Shown: in pieces, positions 43,382 through 51,973 of the stretch | How positions within the stretch are numbered: position 1 is the first letter of the stretch | Layout: each line of letters starts with the position of its first letter | Source: Glycocaulis alkaliphilus | GTDB lineage: Bacteria; Pseudomonadota; Alphaproteobacteria; Caulobacterales; Maricaulaceae | Direction of reading: 5' to 3' | NCBI RefSeq assembly: GCF_004000605.1 | Contig: NZ_CP018911.1 | Coordinates: 806,001-870,000 of the forward strand | DNA: 64,000 nucleotides | The notes under the pieces: generated by a model | Told to the model about the DNA's origin: nothing | Database searches by the model: none | The model's input: only the letters and a program-made list of their open reading frames with translations | Position numbers and translations under genes: made by a program

Positions 43382-44634
43382 CAGAAATCGCCAACCATCT
43401 CCACCGTGGCGTCATTGCGCAGATCGCGCAGCCAGCGGCGCGCCAGCAAGGAAAGCTGCTGATTGACGATCTGGTTTTCGATCTCGTTCGAACCGGGAAG
43501 CCCCGGCCCGCCGAGCCTGCGTTCACACAGAATGAAGACCTGAAGCCCGGCCGCGGTTTCCAGAACCGGGCTGGCTTGTCCGTTCTGCAGGCCGGACAGC
43601 GCTGATCGGATCTGCGGAACGAGGGCGTTTGCGCCGACCGTGCCGATGTCTGTAACGATTGCCTGCGGTACACTTTCAAAGGCGGCCTGGACGTTGCTGC
43701 ACCCTTGGGCGCGGCTGGCTGCGCGTTCGAGTGCCTGACGCCGCTCCGGCGTAACCTGGGAAGTGACCAGCGTGACCTGCTGCAGGGTAAACTGCTCGGT
43801 CACCTGACCGTCGCGGCGGTCGGCGAGGGCTACGATCATGTAACCGCCCGGCACGCGGATAGGATTGGAAATGCTGCCCACGGGCATTTGCTGCAGAACC
43901 TGCGCGACCTGCGGGCGTACCTGGGCAGCGCTCAGCCAGCCTGCATCGCCGCCGGACGCTGCTGTGGGGGCATCGGACAGCTGCTCGGCAACCGCCGGGA
44001 ACGGCGCACCCTGTTCGAGGGCGCGGTAAATGGTGGTGATGCGGCGCTCGGCGTCCGCTTCGTCCCCGCTAGCGGGCAGGTTCACCAGTATCTCGGCAAC
44101 CCGGTACTGGGTCTGCGATGCGCTTTCAGCCAGTCTGTCCAGCGCGCTTTCGATCTGTGCGTCCGAAACACGGATACGGCTGCGATAGCGGCCACTGACC
44201 AGATAGGACCACGCGATTTCGGCGCGCAGCTGCTGGCGCATCGTGTCGATGCTGGCACCGGCGCTTTCAAGGTCAGCTTGAATGTCCGCCACCGTAACGC
44301 CATTGCGCGCGGCGATGTCGGCAATCGCTTCGTCCACTTCCTCTTCGGTGATCGGCACCTCGTAGCGCCGGGCGGTCTGAAGCTGCAGCGTCTCCTCGAC
44401 GAGCGAACGCAAGGCCTGCTCCTGCACTTGCCCGAGCACTTCCTCGGTCGGCTGAATGCCTGAGGTGGTGAGAATGAACCGCATCCGGTCACGCACCTCA
44501 TAGGTGGTGATGGGCTGATCGTTTACGATCGCCGCAATGCCCTCGACCTGCTGTGCTTGCGCGCCAGCTGCGAGTACCAGGCCAAACGGTGCGGCCAGGC
44601 ACAGCATCAGACGCTTCAGGGACGAAATCGGCAT
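43381..44634 (-). CDS. surA: Periplasmic chaperone/peptidyl-prolyl isomerase SurA
   Basis: SurA escorts outer-membrane proteins through the periplasm to BAM. The 417-residue protein has a signal peptide ending AAGAQAQQ, an N-terminal chaperone domain beginning VEGIAAIVNDQPITTYEVRDRM, and a parvulin domain (SDAPTAASGGDAGWLSAAQVRPQVAQVL). Only one clear parvulin repeat is visible. In many Alphaproteobacteria lptD lies directly upstream; here an 84-bp gap leads to lptG instead. Confidence 0.93.
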   Translation of the reverse strand: MPISSLKRLMLCLAAPFGLVLAAGAQAQQVEGIAAIVNDQPITTYEVRDRMRFILTTSGIQPTEEVLGQVQEQALRSLVEETLQLQTARRYEVPITEEEVDEAIADIAARNGVTVADIQADLESAGASIDTMRQQLRAEIAWSYLVSGRYRSRIRVSDAQIESALDRLAESASQTQYRVAEILVNLPASGDEADAERRITTIYRALEQGAPFPAVAEQLSDAPTAASGGDAGWLSAAQVRPQVAQVLQQMPVGSISNPIRVPGGYMIVALADRRDGQVTEQFTLQQVTLVTSQVTPERRQALERAASRAQGCSNVQAAFESVPQAIVTDIGTVGANALVPQIRSALSGLQNGQASPVLETAAGLQVFILCERRLGGPGLPGSNEIENQIVNQQLSLLARRWLRDLRNDATVEMVGDF

Positions 44635-44718
44635 GAGTGTAGCTTCCTGGTTGTCGACCCGCAGACCATACTGATCGGGAGCCTGTAGGCAATCATAACG
44701 GCAGCTTGATGACAGCTT

Positions 44719-45813
44719 TCAGCCATCCTCGGTGACGGCGATATACAATAGTGCGCCCAGCGCGAACAGAGCCGGCGCCGACCACGCCGCACTGACCACG
44801 TCCAGGCTGCCTGCACTGCCCAGCCCGGTCAGCATGCGCTGCAGGAAATAAAGGAGGAACCCGCCTGCACCGCCAGCCAGGGCAAAACCGGCGGCGCCCC
44901 CCAGCCGGGTGAGGCGCAAGGTGGCGGCTATCGCCAGGAGTGCCGCGGCGACAAGCAGGAGAGGCTGGGCCAGAAGAGACTGCCAGCGCAGCTCATAGGT
45001 GCGCGTGGACAGCCCCGCTTCGCGCGCCGAAACAATCACGTCCGGGAGGCGCCAGAACGACACGCCCTGCGCAGAGCGCGTGCGCTCAAAAAGCGCTTCC
45101 TGTCCGGTGCTTGTAGGGATGGAGACATCGCCCAGCACGGTCGCACCGGATTCCGGCCGGTATTCCACCGCGCCGCTGAGTTGCCAGAAGCCGCCAGCCA
45201 GGCTGGCCTGGCTGGCGTGGACCTGTTGTTCGAGTTCGGGCGGGCCGCCATTGGCGCCTTGAGGATTGTAAATCCTGAAGATCGGCGAGATCAGGCGTGA
45301 ATCGTCTATGCCCTGCGCGGCGATGACCACGAACTGGTTCTCGCGCACTTCGCGCAGCCAGACCCGCGCTCCGCTGACTTCTTCCACCGGACGGCCCTCG
45401 AAGAGGGCAGACCGCCGAGCCTCGAAATAGGCGCTGGTCGCGGCGCCCAGCGGATTGAGCAGGAAGCTGCCTGCCAGTCCGGTGACAAAGGCGAGCACGG
45501 CCACGGGCGCCATGATGCGCCAGACCGAGACGCCCGACGCGCGCATGACGATCAGCTCGCTACGCCGGTTCAGCCTGAAAAACGTCCACAGCACACCAAA
45601 CAGCACGATAAAGGGCAGCGTGTCCTGCAGGAGCAGCGGCAGCCGCAGCAGGCTGAACAGGGCTGCGTCGGCGGGCGATATATCCACCCGCGTGGCGATG
45701 TCGCGCGAGGTCTCGACGAAGTCGATGAGCAGGATCACCGCAATGATTACCGTCGCGGCCCCCAGCAGGCCGAGGAAGGTCTGCCAGAGCAGGTATCGTG
45801 TAAGCACTCTCAT
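44719..45813 (-). CDS. lptG: LPS export permease LptG
   Basis: LptG, with LptF and the ATPase LptB, extracts lipopolysaccharide from the inner membrane. The 364-residue protein begins MRVLTRYLLWQTFLGLLGAATVIIAVILL and has an LptF/G-type layout: three membrane helices, a large periplasmic beta-jellyroll domain, then three more helices ending in GGAGGFLLYFLQRML. The ATG at 45813 overlaps the lptF stop by 4 bp; a longer reading to 45996 is a shadow inside lptF. Confidence 0.95.
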   Translation of the reverse strand: MRVLTRYLLWQTFLGLLGAATVIIAVILLIDFVETSRDIATRVDISPADAALFSLLRLPLLLQDTLPFIVLFGVLWTFFRLNRRSELIVMRASGVSVWRIMAPVAVLAFVTGLAGSFLLNPLGAATSAYFEARRSALFEGRPVEEVSGARVWLREVRENQFVVIAAQGIDDSRLISPIFRIYNPQGANGGPPELEQQVHASQASLAGGFWQLSGAVEYRPESGATVLGDVSIPTSTGQEALFERTRSAQGVSFWRLPDVIVSAREAGLSTRTYELRWQSLLAQPLLLVAAALLAIAATLRLTRLGGAAGFALAGGAGGFLLYFLQRMLTGLGSAGSLDVVSAAWSAPALFALGALLYIAVTEDG

Positions 45814-46934
45814 GCCACAGCCTTGTCGTGGTGCGGTGAGAAGCGCCGGGCGGCAAAGCGCACGGGCCGGTGGATCACGATGTAGGCGCCGGCGATGGCG
45901 GCCAGCGGAATTGCGTACTGAAGCCAGTTCAGTTCCGGTGTACTGGCCGCGCCTGCCTGAACGGCGAAACCCGTTAGCCGGACAATGAGCGCACACGCGC
46001 CAGCCAGGGCAACAGCGCGTGCATACCCGGTCCGCCGGGGCGGGCCACTCAGAAAGGCGGCAAGCGCTATCATCGCAAAGGCGATATTATAAAGCGGCGC
46101 CGCCAGCCGGTAATGGCCCTCGGCCAACAGGTTCCCGCGTCCCCTTGCCCGGGCCGCTTCACCCGGGCTGGGGTTGAACAGTTCAGGCAGGTAGCGATCA
46201 CTTTCCTTGAAGAAGAACGCGTCGGTCGGATCGATGAAGGCGGTAAGGTCGAACTCATAGCTGTCGAAGGTCAGGCTGGACAGCGTGCCGGATTCCTCGA
46301 TCTGCGAAACAACCCCGTCGCGCAGCAGCATGACCGGCCCGCGTTCCGCCCGTACGATCTGGCCTTGCCTGGCCGAATACGCCGTGCTGGCAGTGCCGCG
46401 CCCATCCTCGATGAAGACATCGCTCATCACGCCGCCATCGCCCAGCGTGCGGGCGTAGAATGTGACATCCACGCCCATGGCCACGAACTCGCCCGGCCGC
46501 ATGACGCTGGCGGCGATGTCCGTTCGCACATCGTATATGGCCTGGCGCATCTCGCGGTAGGCGGCGGGCTGTACGAACAGATTAACCCCCAGATTGATCA
46601 GGGTTGCGTAGATGGCCACCCGCAAAAACGGCGAGAGCCTCTCTCTCCGGCTGAGCCCGGCCGCCGCCGCGACAGTCAGCTCGGACTCGCTCATCATCCG
46701 GTTGAGCGCGCCGGCGCAGGCGATGAAGACCGCGATGGGCATCAGCAGGGCGACGATCTGCGGCACGGCCAGAATGGTCACCCACAGGAATACGAACAGT
46801 GTCTCGCCCCGGTCCGCGACCAGATTCAGGTTGGACAGCGACTGCGTGAGAATCGCCAGGCCGGTCAGCGCGGCCAGCGTGATGAGGAATGGCAGCATGG
46901 CCTGCCGGAAGGCGTAACGCTGAAACAGCTTCAT
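45810..46934 (-). CDS. lptF: LPS export permease LptF
   Basis: LptF is the second transmembrane subunit of the LptB2FG exporter. The 374-residue protein begins MKLFQRYAFRQAMLPFLITLAALTGLAIL, carries the MSESELTVAAAAGLSRRE coupling helix region of the LptF/G family, a periplasmic domain, and three C-terminal helices. It heads the minus-strand series lptF-lptG-surA-pdxA-rsmA and is divergent from pepA with 166 bp between. Confidence 0.95.
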   Translation of the reverse strand: MKLFQRYAFRQAMLPFLITLAALTGLAILTQSLSNLNLVADRGETLFVFLWVTILAVPQIVALLMPIAVFIACAGALNRMMSESELTVAAAAGLSRRERLSPFLRVAIYATLINLGVNLFVQPAAYREMRQAIYDVRTDIAASVMRPGEFVAMGVDVTFYARTLGDGGVMSDVFIEDGRGTASTAYSARQGQIVRAERGPVMLLRDGVVSQIEESGTLSSLTFDSYEFDLTAFIDPTDAFFFKESDRYLPELFNPSPGEAARARGRGNLLAEGHYRLAAPLYNIAFAMIALAAFLSGPPRRTGYARAVALAGACALIVRLTGFAVQAGAASTPELNWLQYAIPLAAIAGAYIVIHRPVRFAARRFSPHHDKAVA

Positions 46935-47100
46935 TGGGATGCTTTGCGGTCTTCTGTGTGACGACAGACTTCTACCCCGGCTTCAGATCGGATACCACTA
47001 AAGCCAGCCAAATTCCCGCAGTTCGGCTGCCCGGCGCCGCGATGGTGCTCCGGGCTTGCCGGAAACCGTGCCGGGTATGTGTCGTTCAGAAAGGAATTCC

Positions 47101-48573
47101 ATGCAAATCAAGTTCTCCTCGAAACCCTCCGGCGATGCGCTGGCCGTTGCTGTTTACGAGAAGGCGAGCCTGTCGCCGTCGGCCAAGGCTCTGGAGGAGG
47201 CAAGTGGCGGCAGTCTGACCCGCGCCATCAAGGCCTCGCGGTTTACCGGCGATGCCGGGCAGGTGCTGGAGATTGCGGCGCCTGCAGATGTGAAGGCTGC
47301 GCGCATTGTCCTGTTCGGCCTTGGCTCCAAGAAGACGGCCAACGGCAATGTTTACGAGAAAGCTGTCGCGGCCGCCGCAAAGCAGCTTCTGCTGGGCGGT
47401 ACGCAAGTTCTCTCCGTTCACATTGATGCAGAGGACGGCGAGCTGGCGTCACGCGCGGCACTGGGTGCAACCATGGCCGCCTATCGCTTCGACCAGTATC
47501 GCACCAAGCTGAAAGCGGACAAGAAACCCTCCCTGACGACGGTCGAGATCGTGGCGGTGGATGACAAGGCCGCGAAAAAGGCCTGGAAGAGCTGGGAATC
47601 GGTCGCCGAGGGCGTGAAGCTCGCCCGCGATCTGGTCATGGAGCCGCCGAACATCCTTCACCCTGAAGAGTATGCCAAGCGCATCTCCAAGCTCGAGAAG
47701 GAAGGCCTCGAGGTCGAGATACTGGGCGAATCCCAGATGAAAAAGCTCGGCATGGGCTCACTTCTCGGCGTCAGCCAGGGCTCGGTGCGCGAAGCCCAGC
47801 TTGTCATCATGCGCTGGAATGGCGGCAAGGAAGGCGACAAGCCGCTCGCCTTTGTCGGCAAGGGGCTGACCTTCGACACGGGCGGTATCTCGCTGAAACC
47901 GGGAGCCGGCATGGAAGAGATGAAGGGCGATATGGGCGGCTCTGCTGCCGTGGTCGGCCTGATGCGCGCGCTCGCTGGCCGAAAGGCGAAAGCCAATGTG
48001 GTGGGCGTTGTCGCGCTGGTGGAAAACATGCCTGATGGCAATGCGCAGCGCCCCGGCGACGTCGTCACCTCCATGTCCGGCCAGACCATCGAGATTCTCA
48101 ACACGGACGCCGAAGGCCGCCTCGTCCTGGCCGACGCCCTCTGGTACACGCAAGAGAAGTTTGATCCCGCCTTCATCATCGATCTGGCCACGCTGACCGG
48201 CGCTGTTCTGGTGGCGCTCGGCCACGAGCACGCGGCCATCTTCTCCAATGATGACAAGCTGGCTGACCGGCTCTATGCGGCCGGCAAGGCATCTGACGAG
48301 GGCGTGTGGCGCCTGCCCATCGGTCCGGAATATGACCGTCATATCGACAGTGACATCGCCGACATGAAAAATCTGGGGCAGGGCCGCAATGCCGGCTCGA
48401 TCGCCGGCGCGGTGTTCCTGCAGCGCTTCGTCAACGGCAAGCCGTGGGTACATATGGATATTGCCGGAACGGCCATGTATGCGGGCTCCAAGGATCCGCG
48501 CCTGCCCGCCTTCGGCACCGGCTATGGTGTGCGCGTGCTGGACCGTTTCGTCCGCGATTTCTACGAGAGCTGA
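47101..48573 (+). CDS. pepA: Leucyl aminopeptidase
   Basis: A 490-residue M17 cytosol aminopeptidase that removes N-terminal residues using two metal ions. The C-terminal catalytic domain has FVGKGLTFDTGGISLKPG, MKGDMGGSAAVVG, the NTDAEGRLVLADAL signature with metal-binding Asp and Glu, and DLATLTGAVLVALGHEHA. Some homologues also bind DNA. I used the ATG at 47101, 6 bp after AAAGGAA; an upstream start at 47056 adds unrelated residues. Confidence 0.97.
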   Translation: MQIKFSSKPSGDALAVAVYEKASLSPSAKALEEASGGSLTRAIKASRFTGDAGQVLEIAAPADVKAARIVLFGLGSKKTANGNVYEKAVAAAAKQLLLGGTQVLSVHIDAEDGELASRAALGATMAAYRFDQYRTKLKADKKPSLTTVEIVAVDDKAAKKAWKSWESVAEGVKLARDLVMEPPNILHPEEYAKRISKLEKEGLEVEILGESQMKKLGMGSLLGVSQGSVREAQLVIMRWNGGKEGDKPLAFVGKGLTFDTGGISLKPGAGMEEMKGDMGGSAAVVGLMRALAGRKAKANVVGVVALVENMPDGNAQRPGDVVTSMSGQTIEILNTDAEGRLVLADALWYTQEKFDPAFIIDLATLTGAVLVALGHEHAAIFSNDDKLADRLYAAGKASDEGVWRLPIGPEYDRHIDSDIADMKNLGQGRNAGSIAGAVFLQRFVNGKPWVHMDIAGTAMYAGSKDPRLPAFGTGYGVRVLDRFVRDFYES

Positions 48574-48585
48574 TAACGCGCGCTG

Positions 48586-49035
48586 ATGGCCGAGCTCTGG
48601 TTTTATCATCTGGAAAAGGCCGGTGTGGGCGATGTCCTGCCCGGCCTGCTCCAGAAGGTGCTTGAGCGCGGCTCGCGGGCGCTGGTCGTAGTGCCTGACG
48701 ATGAGGCCGCGGCCCGGCTGGACGCACAACTATGGAGTTTCCGCGAGGAGAGCTTCCTGCCGCACGGGCTCGACAGCGAGCCCCATGCGCCGCGCCAGCC
48801 GGTGCTGATTTCCACTGAAACGCGTAATGTGAACCAGGCAGACATGCTGTTCTGCCTTGGCGGAGCGGACCCCGGCAACCCGGACGGCTGGAGCCGCGTT
48901 ATACTCCTGTTCGAGGACAGCGATGACGCCGCCAAGCAAAGCGCGCGCTCACTCTGGTCCGCCATGAAAAAGTCGGGAACGACCGTATCCTACTGGAAAC
49001 AGTCCGATCAGGGACGCTGGGAGAAACAGGGATGA
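48586..49035 (+). CDS. holC: DNA polymerase III chi subunit
   Basis: HolC is a clamp-loader accessory that contacts single-strand binding protein. The 149-residue protein shows the family features AELWFYHLEKAGVGDVLPGLLQKVLERG, VVVPDDEAAARLDAQLWSFREESFLPHG and DPGNPDGWSRVILLFEDSD. It follows pepA by 12 bp, the order found in many proteobacteria, and overlaps the next gene by 4 bp. Confidence 0.94.
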   Translation: MAELWFYHLEKAGVGDVLPGLLQKVLERGSRALVVVPDDEAAARLDAQLWSFREESFLPHGLDSEPHAPRQPVLISTETRNVNQADMLFCLGGADPGNPDGWSRVILLFEDSDDAAKQSARSLWSAMKKSGTTVSYWKQSDQGRWEKQG

Positions 49036-49325
49036 TCCGATACGCCGCCACTTTTGCTTCGCTGGCCATGCTGGCTGCCTGCGCCACCACCGTAGAAGAC
49101 ACCGACGGGGTCGAGATCGTTGACCGCTCCGGATCGGGCGACTGCCCTGCTGCGCAATTCCAGCTGCTCGTTGGCCAGATGCGCGGTGAGATCGATACCT
49201 CGACCCTGCCAGTCCCCTACCGCATCTATGGCCGCGGTGATGCGGTGACGATGGATTACCGGCCTGACCGGATGAATATCGTGGTCGGCGATAATGGCCG
49301 CGTGGAGCGCGTGAGCTGCGGGTAG
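49032..49325 (+). CDS. I78-type peptidase inhibitor-like lipoprotein
   Basis: A 97-residue secreted protein. A signal peptide ends in the lipobox LAAC, so it should be a lipoprotein. The rest matches the inhibitor I78 family: CPAAQFQLLVGQ, PYRIYGRGDAVTMDYRPDRMNI, and VVGDNGRVERVSCG, with two Cys residues that could form the conserved disulphide. Known members inhibit serine peptidases; the target here is unknown. It is coupled to holC and converges with the ABC-F gene. Confidence 0.85.
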   Translation: MIRYAATFASLAMLAACATTVEDTDGVEIVDRSGSGDCPAAQFQLLVGQMRGEIDTSTLPVPYRIYGRGDAVTMDYRPDRMNIVVGDNGRVERVSCG

Positions 49326-49329
49326 GCGC

Positions 49330-51216
49330 CTAAACCCCCGCTGCCTCGCGCGCCTGCTCATAGGCCTCGTCAGCTTCCAGCCATTTCATCTCGGCCGCGT
49401 CGATCAGTTCTTCGGCGCGGGCGCGCTTCTTTGTCAGCTCGGTGGCAAGGCCCGGGTCTTTCTCCCACAGGCCCGGCACGGCGAGCCCCTTGTCGATGGT
49501 GGCGAGGACGCCTTTGAGGCGTTCAGCCTCACGCTCCCATTTCAGTGCCTCGGCCTTGAGAGGTTTCAGCTTCGAGCGGGCTTCGGCGGCATCCTTGCGC
49601 CGTTCCAGCTTCACATCTGGCTTGGCTTTCCCGCGTCCATTGCCCTCGGTTTCCGGGCGCAGGAGCTGCTTGCGGTACTCGTCCATATCGCCCTCATAGG
49701 GCTTTACGGTGCCGCCTTCAGCGATCCACAGCCTGTCAACGCACGCCTCGATCAGGTGGCGGTCATGGCTGATCAGGATCACCGCGCCCTCATAGGTGTT
49801 GATGGCGTCCATCAGGGCGGCGCGGCTATCCATGTCCAGATGGTTGGTCGGTTCGTCGAGGATGAGAAGATGCGCGCCGTGAAAGCTGATGAGGTTCATC
49901 AACAAGCGCGCCTTCTCCCCGCCGGACAGGGATTTGGCGGGCGTCTCCTGCCGGTCGCCGGGCAGGCCGAAGCGGGCCAGCCGCGCGCGGCGCTGGGCCT
50001 CGGTCGCATCCGGCATCAGTTCGAGAATGTGCTGATAGGCGGACGTGTTCGGGTGCAGCGCGTCGATCTGGTGCTGGGCAAAATGGGCGATCTCCAGCTT
50101 CTTGTGCATGCGCATCGCACCCGCGAGCACGGGGGTCTGCCCGGTCAGCAGCTTGGCGAAAGTGGATTTGCCCGCGCCATTGCGGCCCAGCAGGCCGATC
50201 CGGTCATCGACATCAATGCGCAGATCCATGTTCTTGAGGATGATCGTATCCTCATCATAGCCGGTCGCGGCGCCATCAAGGCGCACCAGCGGGTTGGCCA
50301 TGCGGCGCGGGGCGACAGGCAGGTCGAAGGGCGCGACCGGATCGGCCACCGAGGTCGCCACGGGCTGCATTTTCTCCAGCCGCTTCACGCGCGACTGGGC
50401 CTGCTTGGCCTTTGTGGCCTTGGCCTTGAAGCGGTCGACGAAGGCCTGCAGGCGGCGGCGCTCATCCTCCTGCTTTTCCACCAGCTTCATCGTCAGGCGC
50501 TGGCGCTCGGCGAGCTGCTTTTCAAACTGGTCGTAGCCGCCATCCCAGACGGTGAGTTTGGCGTCTTTGAGATGCGCGATCATGTCGATGGAGGCATTGA
50601 GCAGCCCCCGGTCGTGGGAGATCAGCAGCACCGCGCCCGGAAACTTCTGCAGATAGTTTTCCAGCCACACCGCGCCTTCAAGGTCGAGATAGTTGGTCGG
50701 CTCGTCCAGCAGCAGAAGATCAGGCCGGGCAAAGAGCGTGGCCGCCAGCGCCGCGCGCATGCGCCAGCCGCCGGAGAAGGCCGAGCATGGGCGTTGCTGC
50801 TCCTCATTGGAAAAGCCCAGCCCGTGCAGGATCGCGCCCGCGCGCGCCTCTGCCGAGTGCGCATCAATATCGGCAAGCCGCGTCTGGATGTCGGCGATGC
50901 GATTGGGGTCGGTGGCGGTTTCGGCTTCTGCGAGCAGGCTTGCGCGCTCTATGTCGGCGGCCAGCACGAAATCGATGATGGAGATGGGGCCGCCGGGCGC
51001 TTCCTGCTCGACGCTGCCCATGCGCATGCCCGGCTGGATGCGTATATCGCCCGTCTCCGGGCTCGCCTCACCGCGTATCAGGCGCAACAGGGTCGACTTG
51101 CCGGTGCCATTGCGCCCGACAAGGCCCATCTTGGTTTTGGCCGGCAGGAAGAGCGTGGCCTGCTCGAACAGGATGCGCCCTTCAATGCGGTAGGTGAGGT
51201 CGTTGATATGCAGCAT
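49330..51216 (-). CDS. ABC-F family ATPase
   Basis: A 628-residue protein with two ABC ATPase domains and no membrane helices. Each has a Walker A (GRNGTGKSTLL near residue 34, GRNGAGKSTFA near 342), an ABC signature (FSGGWRMRAALA, LSGGEKARLL) and a Walker B followed by DEPTNYLD or DEPTNHLD. The linker region with VEKQEDERRRLQAFVDRFKAKATKAKQAQSR is the ABC-F P-site tRNA-interaction motif, and a charged C-terminal coiled coil follows. ABC-F proteins act on stalled or initiating ribosomes. The subtype resembles YheS or Uup; I cannot separate them. Confidence 0.93.
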   Translation of the reverse strand: MLHINDLTYRIEGRILFEQATLFLPAKTKMGLVGRNGTGKSTLLRLIRGEASPETGDIRIQPGMRMGSVEQEAPGGPISIIDFVLAADIERASLLAEAETATDPNRIADIQTRLADIDAHSAEARAGAILHGLGFSNEEQQRPCSAFSGGWRMRAALAATLFARPDLLLLDEPTNYLDLEGAVWLENYLQKFPGAVLLISHDRGLLNASIDMIAHLKDAKLTVWDGGYDQFEKQLAERQRLTMKLVEKQEDERRRLQAFVDRFKAKATKAKQAQSRVKRLEKMQPVATSVADPVAPFDLPVAPRRMANPLVRLDGAATGYDEDTIILKNMDLRIDVDDRIGLLGRNGAGKSTFAKLLTGQTPVLAGAMRMHKKLEIAHFAQHQIDALHPNTSAYQHILELMPDATEAQRRARLARFGLPGDRQETPAKSLSGGEKARLLMNLISFHGAHLLILDEPTNHLDMDSRAALMDAINTYEGAVILISHDRHLIEACVDRLWIAEGGTVKPYEGDMDEYRKQLLRPETEGNGRGKAKPDVKLERRKDAAEARSKLKPLKAEALKWEREAERLKGVLATIDKGLAVPGLWEKDPGLATELTKKRARAEELIDAAEMKWLEADEAYEQAREAAGV

Positions 51217-51314
51217 GGGGCGCCGCGTAGCATGCCTTGCTGGCCCGTGAAAGCGCCGCTATAAGCCGCGCCAAACCTCACCTCCCCAGCTTTCATTCAA
51301 GGGACATCAAAACC

Positions 51315-51737
51315 ATGGCGCTGCAACGCACCTTCTCCATCATCAAGCCCGACGCGACCAAGCGGAACCTCACCGGCAAGATCAATGCCCTGATCGAGGA
51401 TGCAGGCCTTCGCATCATCGCCCAGAAGCGCATCCACATGACCAAGGCGCAGGCCGAGACCTTTTACGGTGTGCATCGCGAACGCCCCTTCTTCAACGAT
51501 CTGGTGTCCTTCATGATTTCCGGCCCGGTCGTCGTGCAGGTGCTCGAAGGCGAAGACGCCATCGCCAAATACCGCACCGTCATGGGCGCCACCAATCCGG
51601 CCAATGCCGATGAGGGGACGATCCGCAAGCTGTTCGCCGAGTCCATCGAAGCCAATTCGGTGCATGGCTCTGACGCCCCGGAAACGGCGGCTGAGGAAAT
51701 TGCCTATTTCTTCGCCGGTCTGGAGCTGGTGGGCTAA
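51315..51737 (+). CDS. ndk: Nucleoside diphosphate kinase
   Basis: Ndk transfers the gamma phosphate between nucleoside triphosphates and diphosphates. The 140-residue protein is canonical: [71 protein letters not shown] with the phosphorylated His in NSVHGSD. The ATG at 51315 is preferred; an upstream start at 51237 adds unrelated residues. A strong terminator follows. Confidence 0.98.
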   Translation: MALQRTFSIIKPDATKRNLTGKINALIEDAGLRIIAQKRIHMTKAQAETFYGVHRERPFFNDLVSFMISGPVVVQVLEGEDAIAKYRTVMGATNPANADEGTIRKLFAESIEANSVHGSDAPETAAEEIAYFFAGLELVG

Positions 51738-51760
51738 GCACCGCTCTTTCGCGAGACATG

Positions 51761-51790
51761 AAAAGCCCGGCAGCGATGCCGGGCTTTTTT
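51761..51790 (+). terminator. Intrinsic terminator of ndk
   Basis: AAGCCCGGC, a 6-base loop, GCCGGGCTT and a run of Ts form a strong rho-independent terminator 24 bp after ndk. Confidence 0.93.
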
Positions 51791-51824
51791 GTTGTTGTCT
51801 GTCCCGTAGTCTGGTGGCTTCTTT

Positions 51825-51951
51825 CCTCCCCCGTTTACGGCGGGGTGAGGCGCGGAGCGACGAACGGCAGCGAAGCTGACGGAGGGGGGAACTTGTGTCG
51901 AATATTCCCCCCCTCGGCCCTTCGGGCCACTCCCCCCGTGAACGGGGGGAG
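51825..51951 (-). repeat. Intergenic palindromic repeat, copy B (inverted relative to copies A and C)
   Basis: The 127-bp element is close to the reverse complement of the copy at 54438-54567. It has a CCTCCCCCGTTTACGG left end, a GAGCGACGAACGGCAGCG middle, an inner GGCCCTTCGGGCC hairpin and a CTCCCCCCGTGAACGGGGGG right end. It lies 22 bp from the stop codon of the ABC exporter gene. Confidence 0.88.
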
Positions 51952-51973
51952 AAAACGGCGCTAAGCGCTGCCG

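Noticed and set aside
49756-51264. 502-codon open frame on the plus strand
   Set aside because: Antisense to the ABC-F gene, whose motifs are complete; no independent features.
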